Source of the DNA: Paenibacillus sp. MAEPY2
GTDB taxonomy: Bacteria; Bacillota; Bacilli; Paenibacillales; Paenibacillaceae
DNA length: 64,000 nt
Direction of reading: 5' to 3'
Assembly (NCBI RefSeq): GCF_000499205.1
Contig: NZ_AWUK01000012.1
Span: 186,001 to 250,000 of the forward strand
Shown here: one piece after another, positions 19,566 to 28,996 of the stretch
Layout of the letters: each line of letters begins with the position of its first letter
How positions within the stretch are numbered: the stretch's first letter is position 1
The notes under the pieces: model-generated
Told to the model about the DNA's origin: nothing
The model's database searches: none
What the model saw: the letters and a program-made list of their open reading frames with translations, nothing else
Program-made: the position numbers and the translations under genes

Positions 19566-20849
19566 GTGAAAAAAATTCAGCTGGGCAATGGCCTCAGAGT
19601 TGTTATGGAACAGATTCCGACCTGTCGTTCCGTGTCATTTGGAATATGGGTCAAGACAGGTTCTCGTAATGAGCAGCCTGCAAACAACGGAGTATCCCAT
19701 TTTATTGAGCACATGTTGTTCAAGGGAACGGATCGTTATGATGCCAAGGCGATTGCGGAGCAGTTCGATGCAATTGGTGGTAACGTGAATGCGTTCACTT
19801 CGAAAGAATACACTTGTTATTACGCCAAAGTATTGGATGAGCATCTGCCAATAGCAGTGGATGTGTTATCGGATATGTTCTTCCGCTCCAAAATGGATGA
19901 TGGTGAATTACTCAAGGAGAAAAACGTCATTCTGGAAGAGATATCGATGTATGAGGATACGCCGGATGACATGGTTCATGATCTTATGGCTTTGGCCGCT
20001 TATGGTGAGCATCCGCTGGCTTATCCGATTCTGGGTACCGAAGAGCGCCTCAAGGCGATGGATTCCAGCCATCTGCGTGCATATATGAAAGAGCACTACA
20101 CGATTGAGAATACCGTTATTAGTATCGCTGGTAATATTGATGACAGTGTAATCGATTTGATGGAAAAGCATTTTGGTGCTTTTGATGTCAACGGTGTAGC
20201 TGAACAAGTCACGCTGCCTGCGTTCCAGAGCGGACAACTCTTTCACAAAAAGAAAACGGAACAAAATCACATCTGTATCTCGTTCCCGGGATGTAAAATT
20301 GGAGATCCGCTTCAGTTCGCTATGGTCGTGCTAAACAATGCGATAGGCGGAGGAATGAGCTCCAGACTGTTCCAGGAAATTCGGGAGAAACGTGGTCTGG
20401 CTTACTCCGTTTATTCGTATCATAGTTCGCATGCCGATAGTGGACTCTTCACCATATATGCAGGTACAGCGCCGAAACAGACGAAGGAAGTGCTGGATCT
20501 GACCAAAGAGGTTCTGCACGATCTGGCTGTAAATGGTTTATCTGAAGATGAGCTGCGCAAAGGAAAAGAACAGCTGAAAGGCAGTCTGATCCTCAGTTTG
20601 GAAAGCACGGGCAGCCGAATGAACCGCCTGGGCAAAAACGAGCTGATGCTGGGCAGACACCATACGCTGGACGAAATGATTGCTAAAATTGAAGAAGTGA
20701 AGATGGACGATATTAATGCTGTGCTGGACCTGATGTTTGCTGAGCCGTTTGCGCTCGCTATGGTCGGTGCTTCGGATCGTACGATCGCTGGATTAAGAAG
20801 GGATGATTTTGTTGCATTACGTTCAAATTCAAAAGTTACCGGGCAATGA
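19566..20849 (+). CDS. mlpA: M16-family zinc peptidase MlpA
   Basis: Processing-peptidase-like zinc protease of 427 residues, GTG start behind aggaggg. The inverted zinc motif HxxEH is intact (HFIEH, residues 45-49) with the downstream glutamate in [14 protein letters not shown]. The C-terminal half has [22 protein letters not shown] with line break. Equivalent to B. subtilis mlpA (ymxG) by position. Its 3' end overlaps dut. Confidence 0.95.
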   Translation: MKKIQLGNGLRVVMEQIPTCRSVSFGIWVKTGSRNEQPANNGVSHFIEHMLFKGTDRYDAKAIAEQFDAIGGNVNAFTSKEYTCYYAKVLDEHLPIAVDVLSDMFFRSKMDDGELLKEKNVILEEISMYEDTPDDMVHDLMALAAYGEHPLAYPILGTEERLKAMDSSHLRAYMKEHYTIENTVISIAGNIDDSVIDLMEKHFGAFDVNGVAEQVTLPAFQSGQLFHKKKTEQNHICISFPGCKIGDPLQFAMVVLNNAIGGGMSSRLFQEIREKRGLAYSVYSYHSSHADSGLFTIYAGTAPKQTKEVLDLTKEVLHDLAVNGLSEDELRKGKEQLKGSLILSLESTGSRMNRLGKNELMLGRHHTLDEMIAKIEEVKMDDINAVLDLMFAEPFALAMVGASDRTIAGLRRDDFVALRSNSKVTGQ

Positions 20850-21255
20850 AGATATTAAATTGCCTCAAAAAATGTCAGAGCTGGCCTCCGGCTTTGATGT
20901 AGTTGCGGCATTGCAGGAAGAGGTAGTGCTGCAGCCAGGTCAGCGAACTTTGATTCCTACGGGACTCGCAATGGCGATGCCAGCTGGATTGGAGGCACAG
21001 ATTCGCCCTCGCAGCGGACTGGCTTTCAAACACGGGATTACCTGTCTGAATACACCAGGCACCATTGATGCCGATTATCGCGGTGAAGTTAAGGTTCTTT
21101 TGATCAACCTGGGTCAGGAGCCATTCACAATTGTTCGTGGGGAGCGTATTGCCCAAATCGTCTTTCAAACCGTTCCAGCAGTTGAATTAACAGAGGTAGC
21201 TGAACTATCGGAAACGGTACGTGGAGAAGGCGGATTTGGTCATACCGGTAAATAA
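20812..21255 (+). CDS. dut: Trimeric dUTPase
   Basis: Hydrolyses dUTP to dUMP, keeping uracil out of DNA. All five trimeric dUTPase motifs are present: [38 protein letters not shown] and [15 protein letters not shown] at 20812 (147 residues, [11 protein letters not shown]) is preferred because aagaaggg (20795-20802) lies 9 bases upstream; the in-frame ATG at 20803 would leave no spacing from that site. It overlaps the last 38 bases of mlpA, so translation is probably coupled. Confidence 0.93.
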   Translation: MHYVQIQKLPGNEDIKLPQKMSELASGFDVVAALQEEVVLQPGQRTLIPTGLAMAMPAGLEAQIRPRSGLAFKHGITCLNTPGTIDADYRGEVKVLLINLGQEPFTIVRGERIAQIVFQTVPAVELTEVAELSETVRGEGGFGHTGK

Positions 21256-21332
21256 CGGTTCCGAAATGATCCTGGTTCGGCGCATATGATGTAAAAAGAG
21301 TTTCATAATTTAATTTACTGAGCTTGCTCTGG

Positions 21333-21366
21333 AAGAGTCGTCCCCACCGGGGCGGCTCTTTTTTCT
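21333..21366 (+). terminator. dut terminator
   Basis: GC-rich stem (about 21333-21345 with 21349-21360, short ACC loop, one G-T pair) followed by a run of six or more T. Ends the ylxY-mlpA-dut unit. Confidence 0.88.
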
Positions 21367-21418
21367 GTTTTGAACGTTAGAAGCCATGTTTCTTTGGATG
21401 CTTGAATTTAATTGTTTC

Positions 21419-21446
21419 ACCCCGCTGTGGGCCACTGCATACGATA
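21419..21446 (+). promoter_or_regulatory. Candidate SigK promoter of dpaA
   Basis: CATACGATA at 21438-21446 fits the SigK -10 consensus CATAnnnTA exactly, and an AC-containing -35 (AC 21419-21420) lies 17 bases upstream. In B. subtilis the dipicolinate synthase operon is SigK-controlled in the mother cell, so the match agrees with function. Confidence 0.6.
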
Positions 21447-21479
21447 AGGCATACATGTGGTGAAAGGAGTGACGTCCCG

Positions 21480-22379
21480 ATGCTGACCGGTGTCCGGATT
21501 ATAGTCATGGGCGGAGATGCACGGCAGCTTGAAGTCATTCAAAAGTGCGCAGAGCTGGATGCTACGGTAAGCGTGGTGGGCTTCGATAAGCTGGAGTATT
21601 CCATTCCGGGTATTGAACATCAGGAGTTGGAGGATGATGTATTTGCTTCGGCAGATGTACTGGTACTTCCTGTTGTCGGGTGTGATGATCAGGGTAAAGT
21701 GAGTACTTCGTTCAGTGATACTTCAATTTTTTTGAAAAAGGAACATGTTGCGGCATTGCCGGAGCATTGTATTGTGTTCACTGGCATGGCGAAGCCTTTT
21801 TTACGTGATCTATGCCGGGAAAATGGTCTGCGGCTTGTTGAAGTACTTGATCGTGATGATATCGCGCTCTACAACTCCATTCCGACAGCCGAAGGCGCCA
21901 TTGCCATGGCGATTCGGGAGACGGACTTCACGATCCACGGCTCGGAATGTATTGTGCTTGGCTTGGGTCGAACAGGTTTCACAATGGCCAAAACGCTTCA
22001 GGGACTTGGAGCAAATGTACGGGTAGGAATCAGGCGTGAAGAGGATGCTGCTCGAGCAGCGATAATGGGCTGGAAGCCTTTCATGACAACGGATTTGGCC
22101 GCTCAAACCGGGGATGTTGACTTGCTTTTTAATACGATACCGACTATGATAATCACAGCGCAAATCCTGTCCAAAATGCCGCAAAAAGCAGTCATTATCG
22201 ACCTCGCATCCGCTCCTGGCGGCTGTGATTTCAGGTATGCCGAAAAACGCGGTATCAAAGCGCTGCTTGCGCCTGGCCTCCCCGGCATTGTTGCTCCCAA
22301 AACGGCTGGCGGCATTATTGCCGACGTTTTAATCCGTTTGCTTTTGGAAGAACAAAATGCACGGGAGGTTGAACAATGA
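21480..22379 (+). CDS. dpaA: Dipicolinate synthase subunit A
   Basis: NAD(P)-binding subunit of the enzyme that oxidises dihydrodipicolinate to dipicolinic acid, the spore core solute, in the mother cell. ATG at 21480 follows aaaggagt (21463-21470); 299 residues. A nucleotide-binding loop is seen in CIVLGLGRTGFTMAKTLQGLG and a family signature in IDLASAPGGCDF. Also known as spoVFA. Its stop overlaps the dpaB start by 4 bases. Confidence 0.96.
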   Translation: MLTGVRIIVMGGDARQLEVIQKCAELDATVSVVGFDKLEYSIPGIEHQELEDDVFASADVLVLPVVGCDDQGKVSTSFSDTSIFLKKEHVAALPEHCIVFTGMAKPFLRDLCRENGLRLVEVLDRDDIALYNSIPTAEGAIAMAIRETDFTIHGSECIVLGLGRTGFTMAKTLQGLGANVRVGIRREEDAARAAIMGWKPFMTTDLAAQTGDVDLLFNTIPTMIITAQILSKMPQKAVIIDLASAPGGCDFRYAEKRGIKALLAPGLPGIVAPKTAGGIIADVLIRLLLEEQNAREVEQ

Positions 22380-22972
22380 ACTGGCAGGGAAAAACGGTAG
22401 GTTACGCAATTACAGGTTCTCATTGTACGTTTGAAGAGGTTATGCCGGTGATTAGCCGCTTTGTAGCCGAAGGTGCCAATGTTGTCCCGATTATTTCTAA
22501 TTCGGTTCTGACTACGGATACACGCTTCGGGACCGCGCAAAATTGGCAAAAACAGTTGAAAGATATAACGGGGAATGATATCATTTCTACAATTGTTGAG
22601 GCAGAGCCGTTAGGTCCTTCCAAGTTGCTTGATGTGCTCGTAATTGCTCCATGCACAGGCAACACGACGAGTAAGCTGGCTAACGCGATGACGGACAGTC
22701 CTGTTTTAATGGCAGCCAAAGCCCAGATGCGAAATCAGCGTCCGCTAGTACTCGCTATTTCCACAAATGACGGTCTTGGGTTGAATGCTGCGAACATCGC
22801 CAAGCTGCTTGTGGCCAAATATCTGTATTTCGTGCCCTTTGGGCAGGATGACCCGGTGAAAAAACCAAACTCGTTAGTGGCTAAAATGGAGCTGATTCCG
22901 GAGGCATGCTGGAGCGCGCTTGAAGGTAAACAGTTGCAGCCAATGATTGTGCAGCGTTCTGCACAGGCTTAA
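22376..22972 (+). CDS. dpaB: Dipicolinate synthase subunit B
   Basis: Flavoprotein-like partner of DpaA (spoVFB), 198 residues. The ATG overlaps the dpaA stop (ATGA). Flavoprotein-family features include GYAITGSHCTFEEVMPVI and LVIAPCTGNTTSKLANAMTD. In relatives asd follows directly; here only an asd remnant remains downstream. Confidence 0.95.
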   Translation: MNWQGKTVGYAITGSHCTFEEVMPVISRFVAEGANVVPIISNSVLTTDTRFGTAQNWQKQLKDITGNDIISTIVEAEPLGPSKLLDVLVIAPCTGNTTSKLANAMTDSPVLMAAKAQMRNQRPLVLAISTNDGLGLNAANIAKLLVAKYLYFVPFGQDDPVKKPNSLVAKMELIPEACWSALEGKQLQPMIVQRSAQA

Positions 22973-23034
22973 TAGTTTCTTGGGTCCAACGTAACATGTT
23001 TTCAGACATGATTCTGTACAGAATTAGTTACGGG

Positions 23035-23315
23035 GATAACGGTTATACGCTTGAAGAAATGAAGCTGGTTCGAGAGACAAAGAAAATCATGGGGACGTTA
23101 TGCTGGCATGAACAGCTACCTGTGCCCACGTTCCTTTCATCAAAAGGGCATTCCTGCTTGCAAACGATTAGGTCAGGCAAGCGGGATGAGTGCACGGGAA
23201 ACGTGTGCGTCATGATCTCGATAACAACCGCGGCCTTCATTTGGGGATGGTTACACAAAATCTTCAAAGAGGAGCGGCATGAAATGCCGTATAAATTGCT
23301 GAAATTATCGCATCG
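23035..23315 (+). pseudogene. asd: Remnant of asd (aspartate-semialdehyde dehydrogenase)
   Basis: Decayed C-terminal part of asd between dpaB and dapG, its normal slot. Frame 1 at 23035-23094 reads DNGYTLEEMKLVRETKKIMG, an Asd landmark. The next block appears in another frame at 23112-23135 (TATCAHVP, compare Asd ATCVRVP), then GHS at 23146-23154 in the first frame. From 23208 a third stretch reads RHDLDNNRGLHL, followed by a VxxNLxxGAA segment, stop (TGA where Asd has Trp), NAV, stop (TAA where Asd has Gln) and IAE. About 215 N-terminal residues are missing and a further internal deletion of roughly 130 bases is implied. A 110-residue open frame (22996-23328) runs across it but is not a normal gene. 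Confidence 0.88.
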
Positions 23316-23392
23316 GAACGCTCCCTAGGGTGATCCATTTGTTGAATTGACCCGTGTCCAGTCTTCTTGCGTACACAAATGGAGGAATAAAG

Positions 23393-24610
23393 ATGCGCAT
23401 CATGGTACAGAAATTCGGAGGTACATCTCTCTCTACCGTTCAGGCGAGAGAGCATGTGCTCCGTCATGTTAAACGTGAACTTGAAGCAGGTTTGAGTCTG
23501 GTCATCGTTGTGTCTGCGATGGGTCGCCGCGGCGATCCTTATGCTACAGATACGCTACTGGATTGGACTGCACAGAACGGAAATGCACTATCTGCACGCG
23601 AAAAGGATTTACTGCTGTGCTGTGGTGAAATTATATCTGCGACGACTTTGAGCAGTTTGCTTGAACATGAAGGCATTCCAACTACAGTGCTGACCGGTGC
23701 ACAAGCAGGTTTTGTGACGGACGACAATTTCGGGAATGCCCGAATTTTGGATGTCCGTCCTGTTCGTGTGCTGGAGCAGCTTCAGGTTGGGCGTGTTGTC
23801 ATTGTTACAGGGTTCCAGGGGCAGACTGAGAACGGTGACTTTACGACGCTTGGTCGTGGGGGAAGCGATACGTCGGCAACAGCTCTTGGTGCAGCATTAC
23901 ACGCTGAGATGGTGGACATATACACGGATGTAAATGGGATATTGACAGCAGATCCACGGATCGTGGAAGATGCTCGCCCGTTGACTGTTGTGAGCTATGC
24001 CGAGATATGTAATATGGCTCATCAAGGGGCCAAGGTAATTCATCCACGTGCAGTCGAGATTGCAATGCAATCCCAGATTCCAGTGCGTGTACGGTCTACC
24101 TTTGCTGATAGCGAAGGGACGCTGGTTACGCATCCAGAAGGATTCCAGGACGTGCAGACAGGCATAATTGACCGATATGTAACAGGGATTGCTTATGTAA
24201 GTAATGTTACGCAAATAACGGTGGAAGTGCCGGGCGGTGCAGATCGTTTACAGCTGAAAGTGTTCAAAACGATGGCTGAGAACTCAATTAGCGTAGATTT
24301 TATTAATGTTACCCCCTTGGGAGTTGTCTATACCGTTTTCGATAGTGATTCCGAGAAAGCTATACAGGTACTGCAGGAAATTGGTCTTAAACCGCAAAGC
24401 CTTTCCGGCTGCGCCAAAGTTTCCGTCATTGGTGGAGGTATTAACGGAGTGCCAGGCATTATGGCACGGATCGTGGAGTCCTTGACACTGGCGGATATCC
24501 AGATCCTGCAATCTGCAGATTCCAATACAACGATTTGGGTACTTGTGAAAAAAGAAGATATGGTTCAAGCTCTGAGGGCACTTCACGCCTCATTCGAACT
24601 TCACTTGTAG
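23393..24610 (+). CDS. dapG: Aspartate kinase, DapG type
   Basis: Phosphorylates aspartate, the first step to diaminopimelate, lysine and dipicolinate. ATG at 23393 with ggagg (23381-23385) upstream; 405 residues. N-terminal kinase domain with VQKFGGTSLS, GRGGSDTSATALGAAL and YTDVNGILTADPR; two C-terminal ACT domains (about 265-400), including VSVIGGGINGVPGIMARI. Synteny dpaAB-(asd)-dapG-dapA identifies it as the DPA-linked isozyme; meso-DAP is the usual inhibitor of DapG in B. subtilis. Confidence 0.95.
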   Translation: MRIMVQKFGGTSLSTVQAREHVLRHVKRELEAGLSLVIVVSAMGRRGDPYATDTLLDWTAQNGNALSAREKDLLLCCGEIISATTLSSLLEHEGIPTTVLTGAQAGFVTDDNFGNARILDVRPVRVLEQLQVGRVVIVTGFQGQTENGDFTTLGRGGSDTSATALGAALHAEMVDIYTDVNGILTADPRIVEDARPLTVVSYAEICNMAHQGAKVIHPRAVEIAMQSQIPVRVRSTFADSEGTLVTHPEGFQDVQTGIIDRYVTGIAYVSNVTQITVEVPGGADRLQLKVFKTMAENSISVDFINVTPLGVVYTVFDSDSEKAIQVLQEIGLKPQSLSGCAKVSVIGGGINGVPGIMARIVESLTLADIQILQSADSNTTIWVLVKKEDMVQALRALHASFELHL

Positions 24611-24657
24611 GGAGGCCGAAGTCAGCGAGCCGGACCTGTTTTGAAGGAGGAATCGAA

Positions 24658-25536
24658 TTGGACTTTGGAAGATTGATTACAGCAATGGTCACTCCGTTCA
24701 ACGAACAAGGGGGGATCCATTGGGAGGAAACTGCACGTCTGATAGACTATTTGATTGAAGATCAGAAGTCTGAGACGCTCGTTGTTTCAGGAACAACTGG
24801 AGAATCTCCCACGCTAAGCGACAAAGAAAAAGTAGAGCTATTCGAATTCGCAGTAAAACATGCGGCTGGACGGTGCAAAATCATTGCCGGAACAGGTAGC
24901 AATAACACCGCCCATTCAATCCATCTGACTCAGGACGCTGAACGTGCTGGCGTAGATGGCGTTTTGCTGGTTGTTCCTTATTACAACAAACCAAGTCAAG
25001 AGGGAATGTATAGACATTTTGAAGCGATCGCTAACGCGACGAAACTGCCAATTATGTTGTATAACGTTCCTGGGCGTACCGCAGCCAGTCTTTCGGCTGC
25101 AACAACGCTTCGTTTGGCTCAGATTCCTAACATTGTAGCTACGAAGGAATGTGTATCTTTGGAGCAAGTCACGCAGATTTCTGCGGGGGCACCGGAACAT
25201 TTTAAGGTGTATTCCGGTGATGACGCTGCTGGCTTGCCCGCCATTGCTGTAGGCGCTTATGGGATTGTTAGCGTTGCTAGTCATGTGGTAGGCGCTGAGA
25301 TGAAACAAATGATTGATGCCTTCTTCGGTGGAGCGCCTGTACAGGCGGCTCAGATTCATCAGAAGTTGTTTCCGGTGTTCAAAGGCCTATTCGAGTGCCC
25401 GCAGCCTTTACCGAACCCTGTGGCGGTGAAATACGCTCTTACATTGCGAGGTCTGAACGTAGGATCCGTACGCCTTCCGCTTATTGCCCCAACAGAGGAT
25501 GAGCAAGAGTTTATTCGTACGCTGTTTAACGAGTAA
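24658..25536 (+). CDS. dapA: 4-hydroxy-tetrahydrodipicolinate synthase
   Basis: Condenses aspartate semialdehyde with pyruvate, supplying the lysine, peptidoglycan and dipicolinate branches. TTG start at 24658 behind aaggagg (24644-24650), giving MDFGRLITAMVTPFN and 292 residues, the usual length. GTTGESPTLS, the tyrosine in YNVPGRTA and the Schiff-base lysine in VATKECV are present. A strong terminator follows, closing the dpaA-dpaB-dapG-dapA unit. Confidence 0.97.
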   Translation: MDFGRLITAMVTPFNEQGGIHWEETARLIDYLIEDQKSETLVVSGTTGESPTLSDKEKVELFEFAVKHAAGRCKIIAGTGSNNTAHSIHLTQDAERAGVDGVLLVVPYYNKPSQEGMYRHFEAIANATKLPIMLYNVPGRTAASLSAATTLRLAQIPNIVATKECVSLEQVTQISAGAPEHFKVYSGDDAAGLPAIAVGAYGIVSVASHVVGAEMKQMIDAFFGGAPVQAAQIHQKLFPVFKGLFECPQPLPNPVAVKYALTLRGLNVGSVRLPLIAPTEDEQEFIRTLFNE

Positions 25537-25591
25537 ACATGCGGATATGGAACTAAAATTGTTAACTTTTATAAACTTATAAAAATGACAG

Positions 25592-25630
25592 AAGAACCGC
25601 TCCGCATTAAGAGGAGGCGGTTCTTTTTTT
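25592..25630 (+). terminator. dapA terminator
   Basis: Stem 25592-25603 with 25613-25625 (one bulge) followed by a run of T. Confidence 0.88.
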
Positions 25631-25694
25631 GACGGCGATTGTTAAGTTTCTTTTCACAACTGTGGGCAAACGTGGGGGTTAACGAGAGAGTGAC

Positions 25695-25724
25695 TTGTTT
25701 TTTTTGTTTTTAATCATGTATAAT
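25695..25724 (+). promoter_or_regulatory. Likely rnjB promoter with long leader
   Basis: TTGTTT (25695-25700), 18-base spacer, TATAAT (25719-25724). About 280 bases of leader follow before the RNase J start. I see no known riboswitch there and only very short open frames. Confidence 0.5.
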
Positions 25725-26010
25725 GATGTCAAGTGACTGGGTGCGGTATTTTTTTGAAATTGAAAGCGACATCGTTTCTTGGTGTGGCTTTATGGTGAAA
25801 AAGGAAGGAACGGCTAAGAAGGATCATTTCAGAATCCATCTTGTGGGTGAAGGGGAATAACTTCGAAGAACTTCTTCCAAATATCGTGAATAAAGGTGCT
25901 CTTTTGCATTCATCCCTATTTACGGGCATGGGTGTGATGGACTGCTTTTCTTAACTTACAATAAAATAATAAGGTACGACGTCCAACTACCATAGGAGGT
26001 TTAGATTCAT

Positions 26011-27690
26011 TTGTCTAAGAAAAATAACAACGATAAACTGATGATTTTTGCTTTGGGCGGCGTAGGCGAGATTGGTAAAAATATGTACGTCATCCAATAC
26101 GCGAACGACATTGTAGTCGTAGATGCTGGTCTTAAATTCCCGGAAGAAGATATGCTCGGAATCGACATTGTCATTCCTGACATCTCTTATCTGACTGAAA
26201 ACCGTGACAAAGTAAGAGGGATTATTTTGACTCACGGACATGAGGATCATATCGGTGGTCTGCCATATGTTCTGAAACACTTGAATGTTCCGGTATACGG
26301 AACAAGGCTGACTCTCGGACTTGTGGAGAACAAGCTGAAAGAAGCCAATTTGCTGGGTGAAACAAAGCGCATCCTGATTGATGCGGATTCCGAGATTCAA
26401 CTCGGCTCTGTATTAAAAGCAACGTTCTTCGCTACTAACCATAGTATTCCGGATTCCGTCGGCGTATGTGTCGAAACACCGGAAGGCGCAGTTGTTCATA
26501 CAGGTGACTTCAAATTTGACCACACTCCAGTCAATGGTCAGTATGCAGATCTCCAGCGTATGGCTCAGATCGGAACGAATGGCGTACTTGCCCTCTTGTC
26601 CGATAGTACCAACGCAGAGAAACCTGGATTTACACCTTCGGAGAAAAATGTGGGTATCGTTCTGGAAGACATCTTCCGCAAAGCAAGCCAACGTGTCGTT
26701 GTAGCAACATTTGCTTCCAACGTACACCGGATTCAACAGGTTATCAATGCAGCTGAAGTAACTGGACGTAAAGTCGCAGTTATTGGACGCAGTATGGTAA
26801 ATGTGGTGGGTATTGCTTCTGAACTGGGTTACCTTGAGATTCCAGACGGCATGATTATTGAGCCCGAAGAAGTAGGCAAAATGGCTGCTGATCGTGTAGT
26901 AATTCTCTGCACAGGTAGCCAAGGCGAGCCGATGTCAGCGTTGACACGTATGGCTCGTTCCACTCACCGTAAGGTAGATATTCTACCTGGAGACACCGTA
27001 ATTATCGCAGCAACACCAGTTCCAGGTAATGAGAAATATGTAGGCCGTACGATTGACGAACTGTTCCGTTTGGGTGCCAACGTGCATTACAGCGGTGCAA
27101 ACAGTGGCGTTCACGTATCTGGTCACGGTAGCCAGGAAGAGCTGAAACTGATGCTTAACCTGATGAAACCGAAATATTTCCTGCCGATTCACGGTGAATT
27201 CCGTATGCAGCGCCGCCACGCGGTACTGGCTGAATCTGTAGGCATTGATCCGGATAACATTTTCATTACGGATATCGGTGAAGTGGTTGAAATTCAAGGC
27301 GGAGCAGCACGTAAGGCAGGTAAAGTTACTGCAGGTAACGTGTTGATCGACGGTTTGGGTGTAGGCGATGTAGGTAACATCGTATTGCGTGACCGTAAAT
27401 TGCTGTCGCAGGATGGTATTCTGGTTGTCGTGGTAACGCTGAGCAAACAGGATGGCAAAATTGTTTCCGGTCCGGACATTATCTCTCGTGGATTTGTCTA
27501 TGTACGCGAATCGGAAGGACTGCTTGATGAAGCCAATCGCATCGTCAGCAGCACATTGCAGAAGTTGATGAGTGAGAACGTTAACGAATGGGCTTCACTC
27601 AAAACGAATGTTAAAGATGCACTCGGACGCTTCTTGTATGAGCAAACTCGTCGTAGACCGATGATTTTGCCAATCATTATGGAAGTTTAA
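26011..27690 (+). CDS. rnjB: Ribonuclease J
   Basis: Metallo-beta-lactamase/beta-CASP RNase with endo- and 5'-exonuclease activity, 559 residues; TTG start behind aggaggt (25994-26000). The metal-binding motif is complete (THGHEDHIGGLPYVL), and DSTNAEKPGF, TGSQGEPMSALTRMA and HVSGHGSQEEL belong to the beta-lactamase and beta-CASP parts. Position between dapA and tepA matches rnjB (RNase J2) of B. subtilis, but the intact HxHxDH looks like an active J1-type centre. Symbol is by synteny. Confidence 0.9.
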   Translation: MSKKNNNDKLMIFALGGVGEIGKNMYVIQYANDIVVVDAGLKFPEEDMLGIDIVIPDISYLTENRDKVRGIILTHGHEDHIGGLPYVLKHLNVPVYGTRLTLGLVENKLKEANLLGETKRILIDADSEIQLGSVLKATFFATNHSIPDSVGVCVETPEGAVVHTGDFKFDHTPVNGQYADLQRMAQIGTNGVLALLSDSTNAEKPGFTPSEKNVGIVLEDIFRKASQRVVVATFASNVHRIQQVINAAEVTGRKVAVIGRSMVNVVGIASELGYLEIPDGMIIEPEEVGKMAADRVVILCTGSQGEPMSALTRMARSTHRKVDILPGDTVIIAATPVPGNEKYVGRTIDELFRLGANVHYSGANSGVHVSGHGSQEELKLMLNLMKPKYFLPIHGEFRMQRRHAVLAESVGIDPDNIFITDIGEVVEIQGGAARKAGKVTAGNVLIDGLGVGDVGNIVLRDRKLLSQDGILVVVVTLSKQDGKIVSGPDIISRGFVYVRESEGLLDEANRIVSSTLQKLMSENVNEWASLKTNVKDALGRFLYEQTRRRPMILPIIMEV

Positions 27691-27728
27691 AATAAATCAA
27701 ACAAAAACATAAATTCAGGCACACAGTC

Positions 27729-27784
27729 GCCCCTTCTCTACGAGTAATATTGGACGGTTCCTCGTAGAGAAGGGGCTTTTTTTG
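27729..27784 (+). terminator. RNase J gene terminator
   Basis: Perfect 16-bp stem (27729-27744 with 27761-27776), 16-base loop, followed by a T-run. Confidence 0.92.
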
Positions 27785-27905
27785 TTGTTTTCTGGTCCTA
27801 CACCAGATTAAGGAGAAATTGATGAGTAATCGGGTATAAGTCAGCTGGAACATTCCCCATACTAAGGAAATACATTACATGTTTCTGGAGAAGGGGAGTA
27901 ATCGA

Positions 27906-28679
27906 ATGAGCGAATACATGAAAAACAAGCAAACACCGAAATCGGAACAACCGAGCATCGAGGCACCAGAGGTACCTGCACAAGAGGAAAAGACCATGTC
28001 TCCTGTGACGGAAGCCATTCAGCAATTTGGACAGACGCAGTCCCCCGCAGCTGAATCGAACATTTACTGCATGACCATTATCGGTCAGGTGGAAGGACAT
28101 TTAATTTTACCTCCGCAAAACAAAACAACAAAGTATGAACACATTATTCCACAGCTGGTTGCAGCAGAGCAGAACCAGCGAATTGAAGGCATTCTGATCA
28201 TTTTAAACACAGTAGGCGGAGATGTGGAGGCGGGCTTGGCTATTGCTGAAATGATTGCTTCACTCAGTAAACCTACGGTTACGGTCGTCATCGGAGGAGG
28301 GCATAGCATCGGGGTTCCGATCGCGGTTGCCTCAACCTATTCTCTAATCGCGGGTAGTGCAACAATGACCATTCATCCGATTCGCATGAACGGACTCGTT
28401 ATTGGTGTGCCTCAGACGTTTGAGTACATGGAGAAGATGCAGGAACGTGTTGTCAGATTTGTTACGTCGCACTCGAATATCTCTGAAGAAATGTTCAAGG
28501 AACTGATGTTTAAGACAGGCGAACTCAACCGGGATATCGGAACAGCTGTGGGAAGTGCTGATGCGGTCAAACACGGATTGATGGATGCCGTAGGTGGGAT
28601 TGGTCAGGCCATTGCCCAGTTGAATCAGCTCATCGGAGACAAGAGACAGACGCTGCAGGCAGGGGGCTATACCCAATGA
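27906..28679 (+). CDS. tepA: TepA, ClpP-like membrane-associated protease
   Basis: ClpP/crotonase-fold serine protease reported in B. subtilis as translocation-enhancing protein. ATG at 27906 follows aaggggag (27891-27898) by 7 bases, preferred over an in-frame ATG at 27879 that precedes the site; 257 residues. The first 55 residues are polar and Pro/Glu/Gln-rich. The ClpP-like core has [19 protein letters not shown], and the putative nucleophile serine lies in [11 protein letters not shown]. Order rnjB-tepA-ylzJ-spoIIIE as in Bacillus; overlaps the next gene by 4 bases. Confidence 0.93.
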   Translation: MSEYMKNKQTPKSEQPSIEAPEVPAQEEKTMSPVTEAIQQFGQTQSPAAESNIYCMTIIGQVEGHLILPPQNKTTKYEHIIPQLVAAEQNQRIEGILIILNTVGGDVEAGLAIAEMIASLSKPTVTVVIGGGHSIGVPIAVASTYSLIAGSATMTIHPIRMNGLVIGVPQTFEYMEKMQERVVRFVTSHSNISEEMFKELMFKTGELNRDIGTAVGSADAVKHGLMDAVGGIGQAIAQLNQLIGDKRQTLQAGGYTQ

Positions 28680-28906
28680 CACTATACACAGTGATGCCAC
28701 CTGAACTCCTATGGTCAGGGATGTGGAATGAGGGAGAAGACACCCGGGAGATCAAGATGAATGGGTTATTGATGCAGGTCAGACCTGTTAATGAACATGA
28801 GGCTGTCATTGTACGTTTACTTGAATGCCCCTTGGAAGCTTATCTGAATCCCGCCAATATGCCCGGATCTATCGTTCCGCTTTCGGGTAACCCGGGACCA
28901 ACATAA
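28676..28906 (+). CDS. ylzJ: YlzJ-like small protein
   Basis: 76 residues, start overlapping the tepA stop (ATGA). Family recognised from the N-terminal [13 protein letters not shown], a later [14 protein letters not shown], and its place between tepA and spoIIIE. Function unknown. Confidence 0.85.
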   Translation: MTLYTVMPPELLWSGMWNEGEDTREIKMNGLLMQVRPVNEHEAVIVRLLECPLEAYLNPANMPGSIVPLSGNPGPT

Positions 28907-28964
28907 CACGACGAAATGAGACAAATTGAGCAGAAAAAGAACATATGTACGGATTATATTTGTA

Positions 28965-28973
28965 TGGTATAAT
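28965..28973 (+). promoter_or_regulatory. Extended -10 promoter of spoIIIE
   Basis: TGGTATAAT (28965-28973) is a perfect extended -10 element; no good -35 box lies at the right distance. It is 24 bases before the TTG start. Confidence 0.5.
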
Positions 28974-28996
28974 ATTCTTCTGGGGGTGACCTGATT

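Noticed and set aside
22996..23328. 110-codon open frame between dpaB and dapG as a new small gene
   Set aside because: It has no ribosome binding site and its recognisable parts are Asd fragments from a decayed gene, with the rest of Asd in other frames.
25841..25954. Short open frame (TTG start, 37 codons) in the leader of the RNase J gene
   Set aside because: No good ribosome binding site and no recognised family; could be chance.
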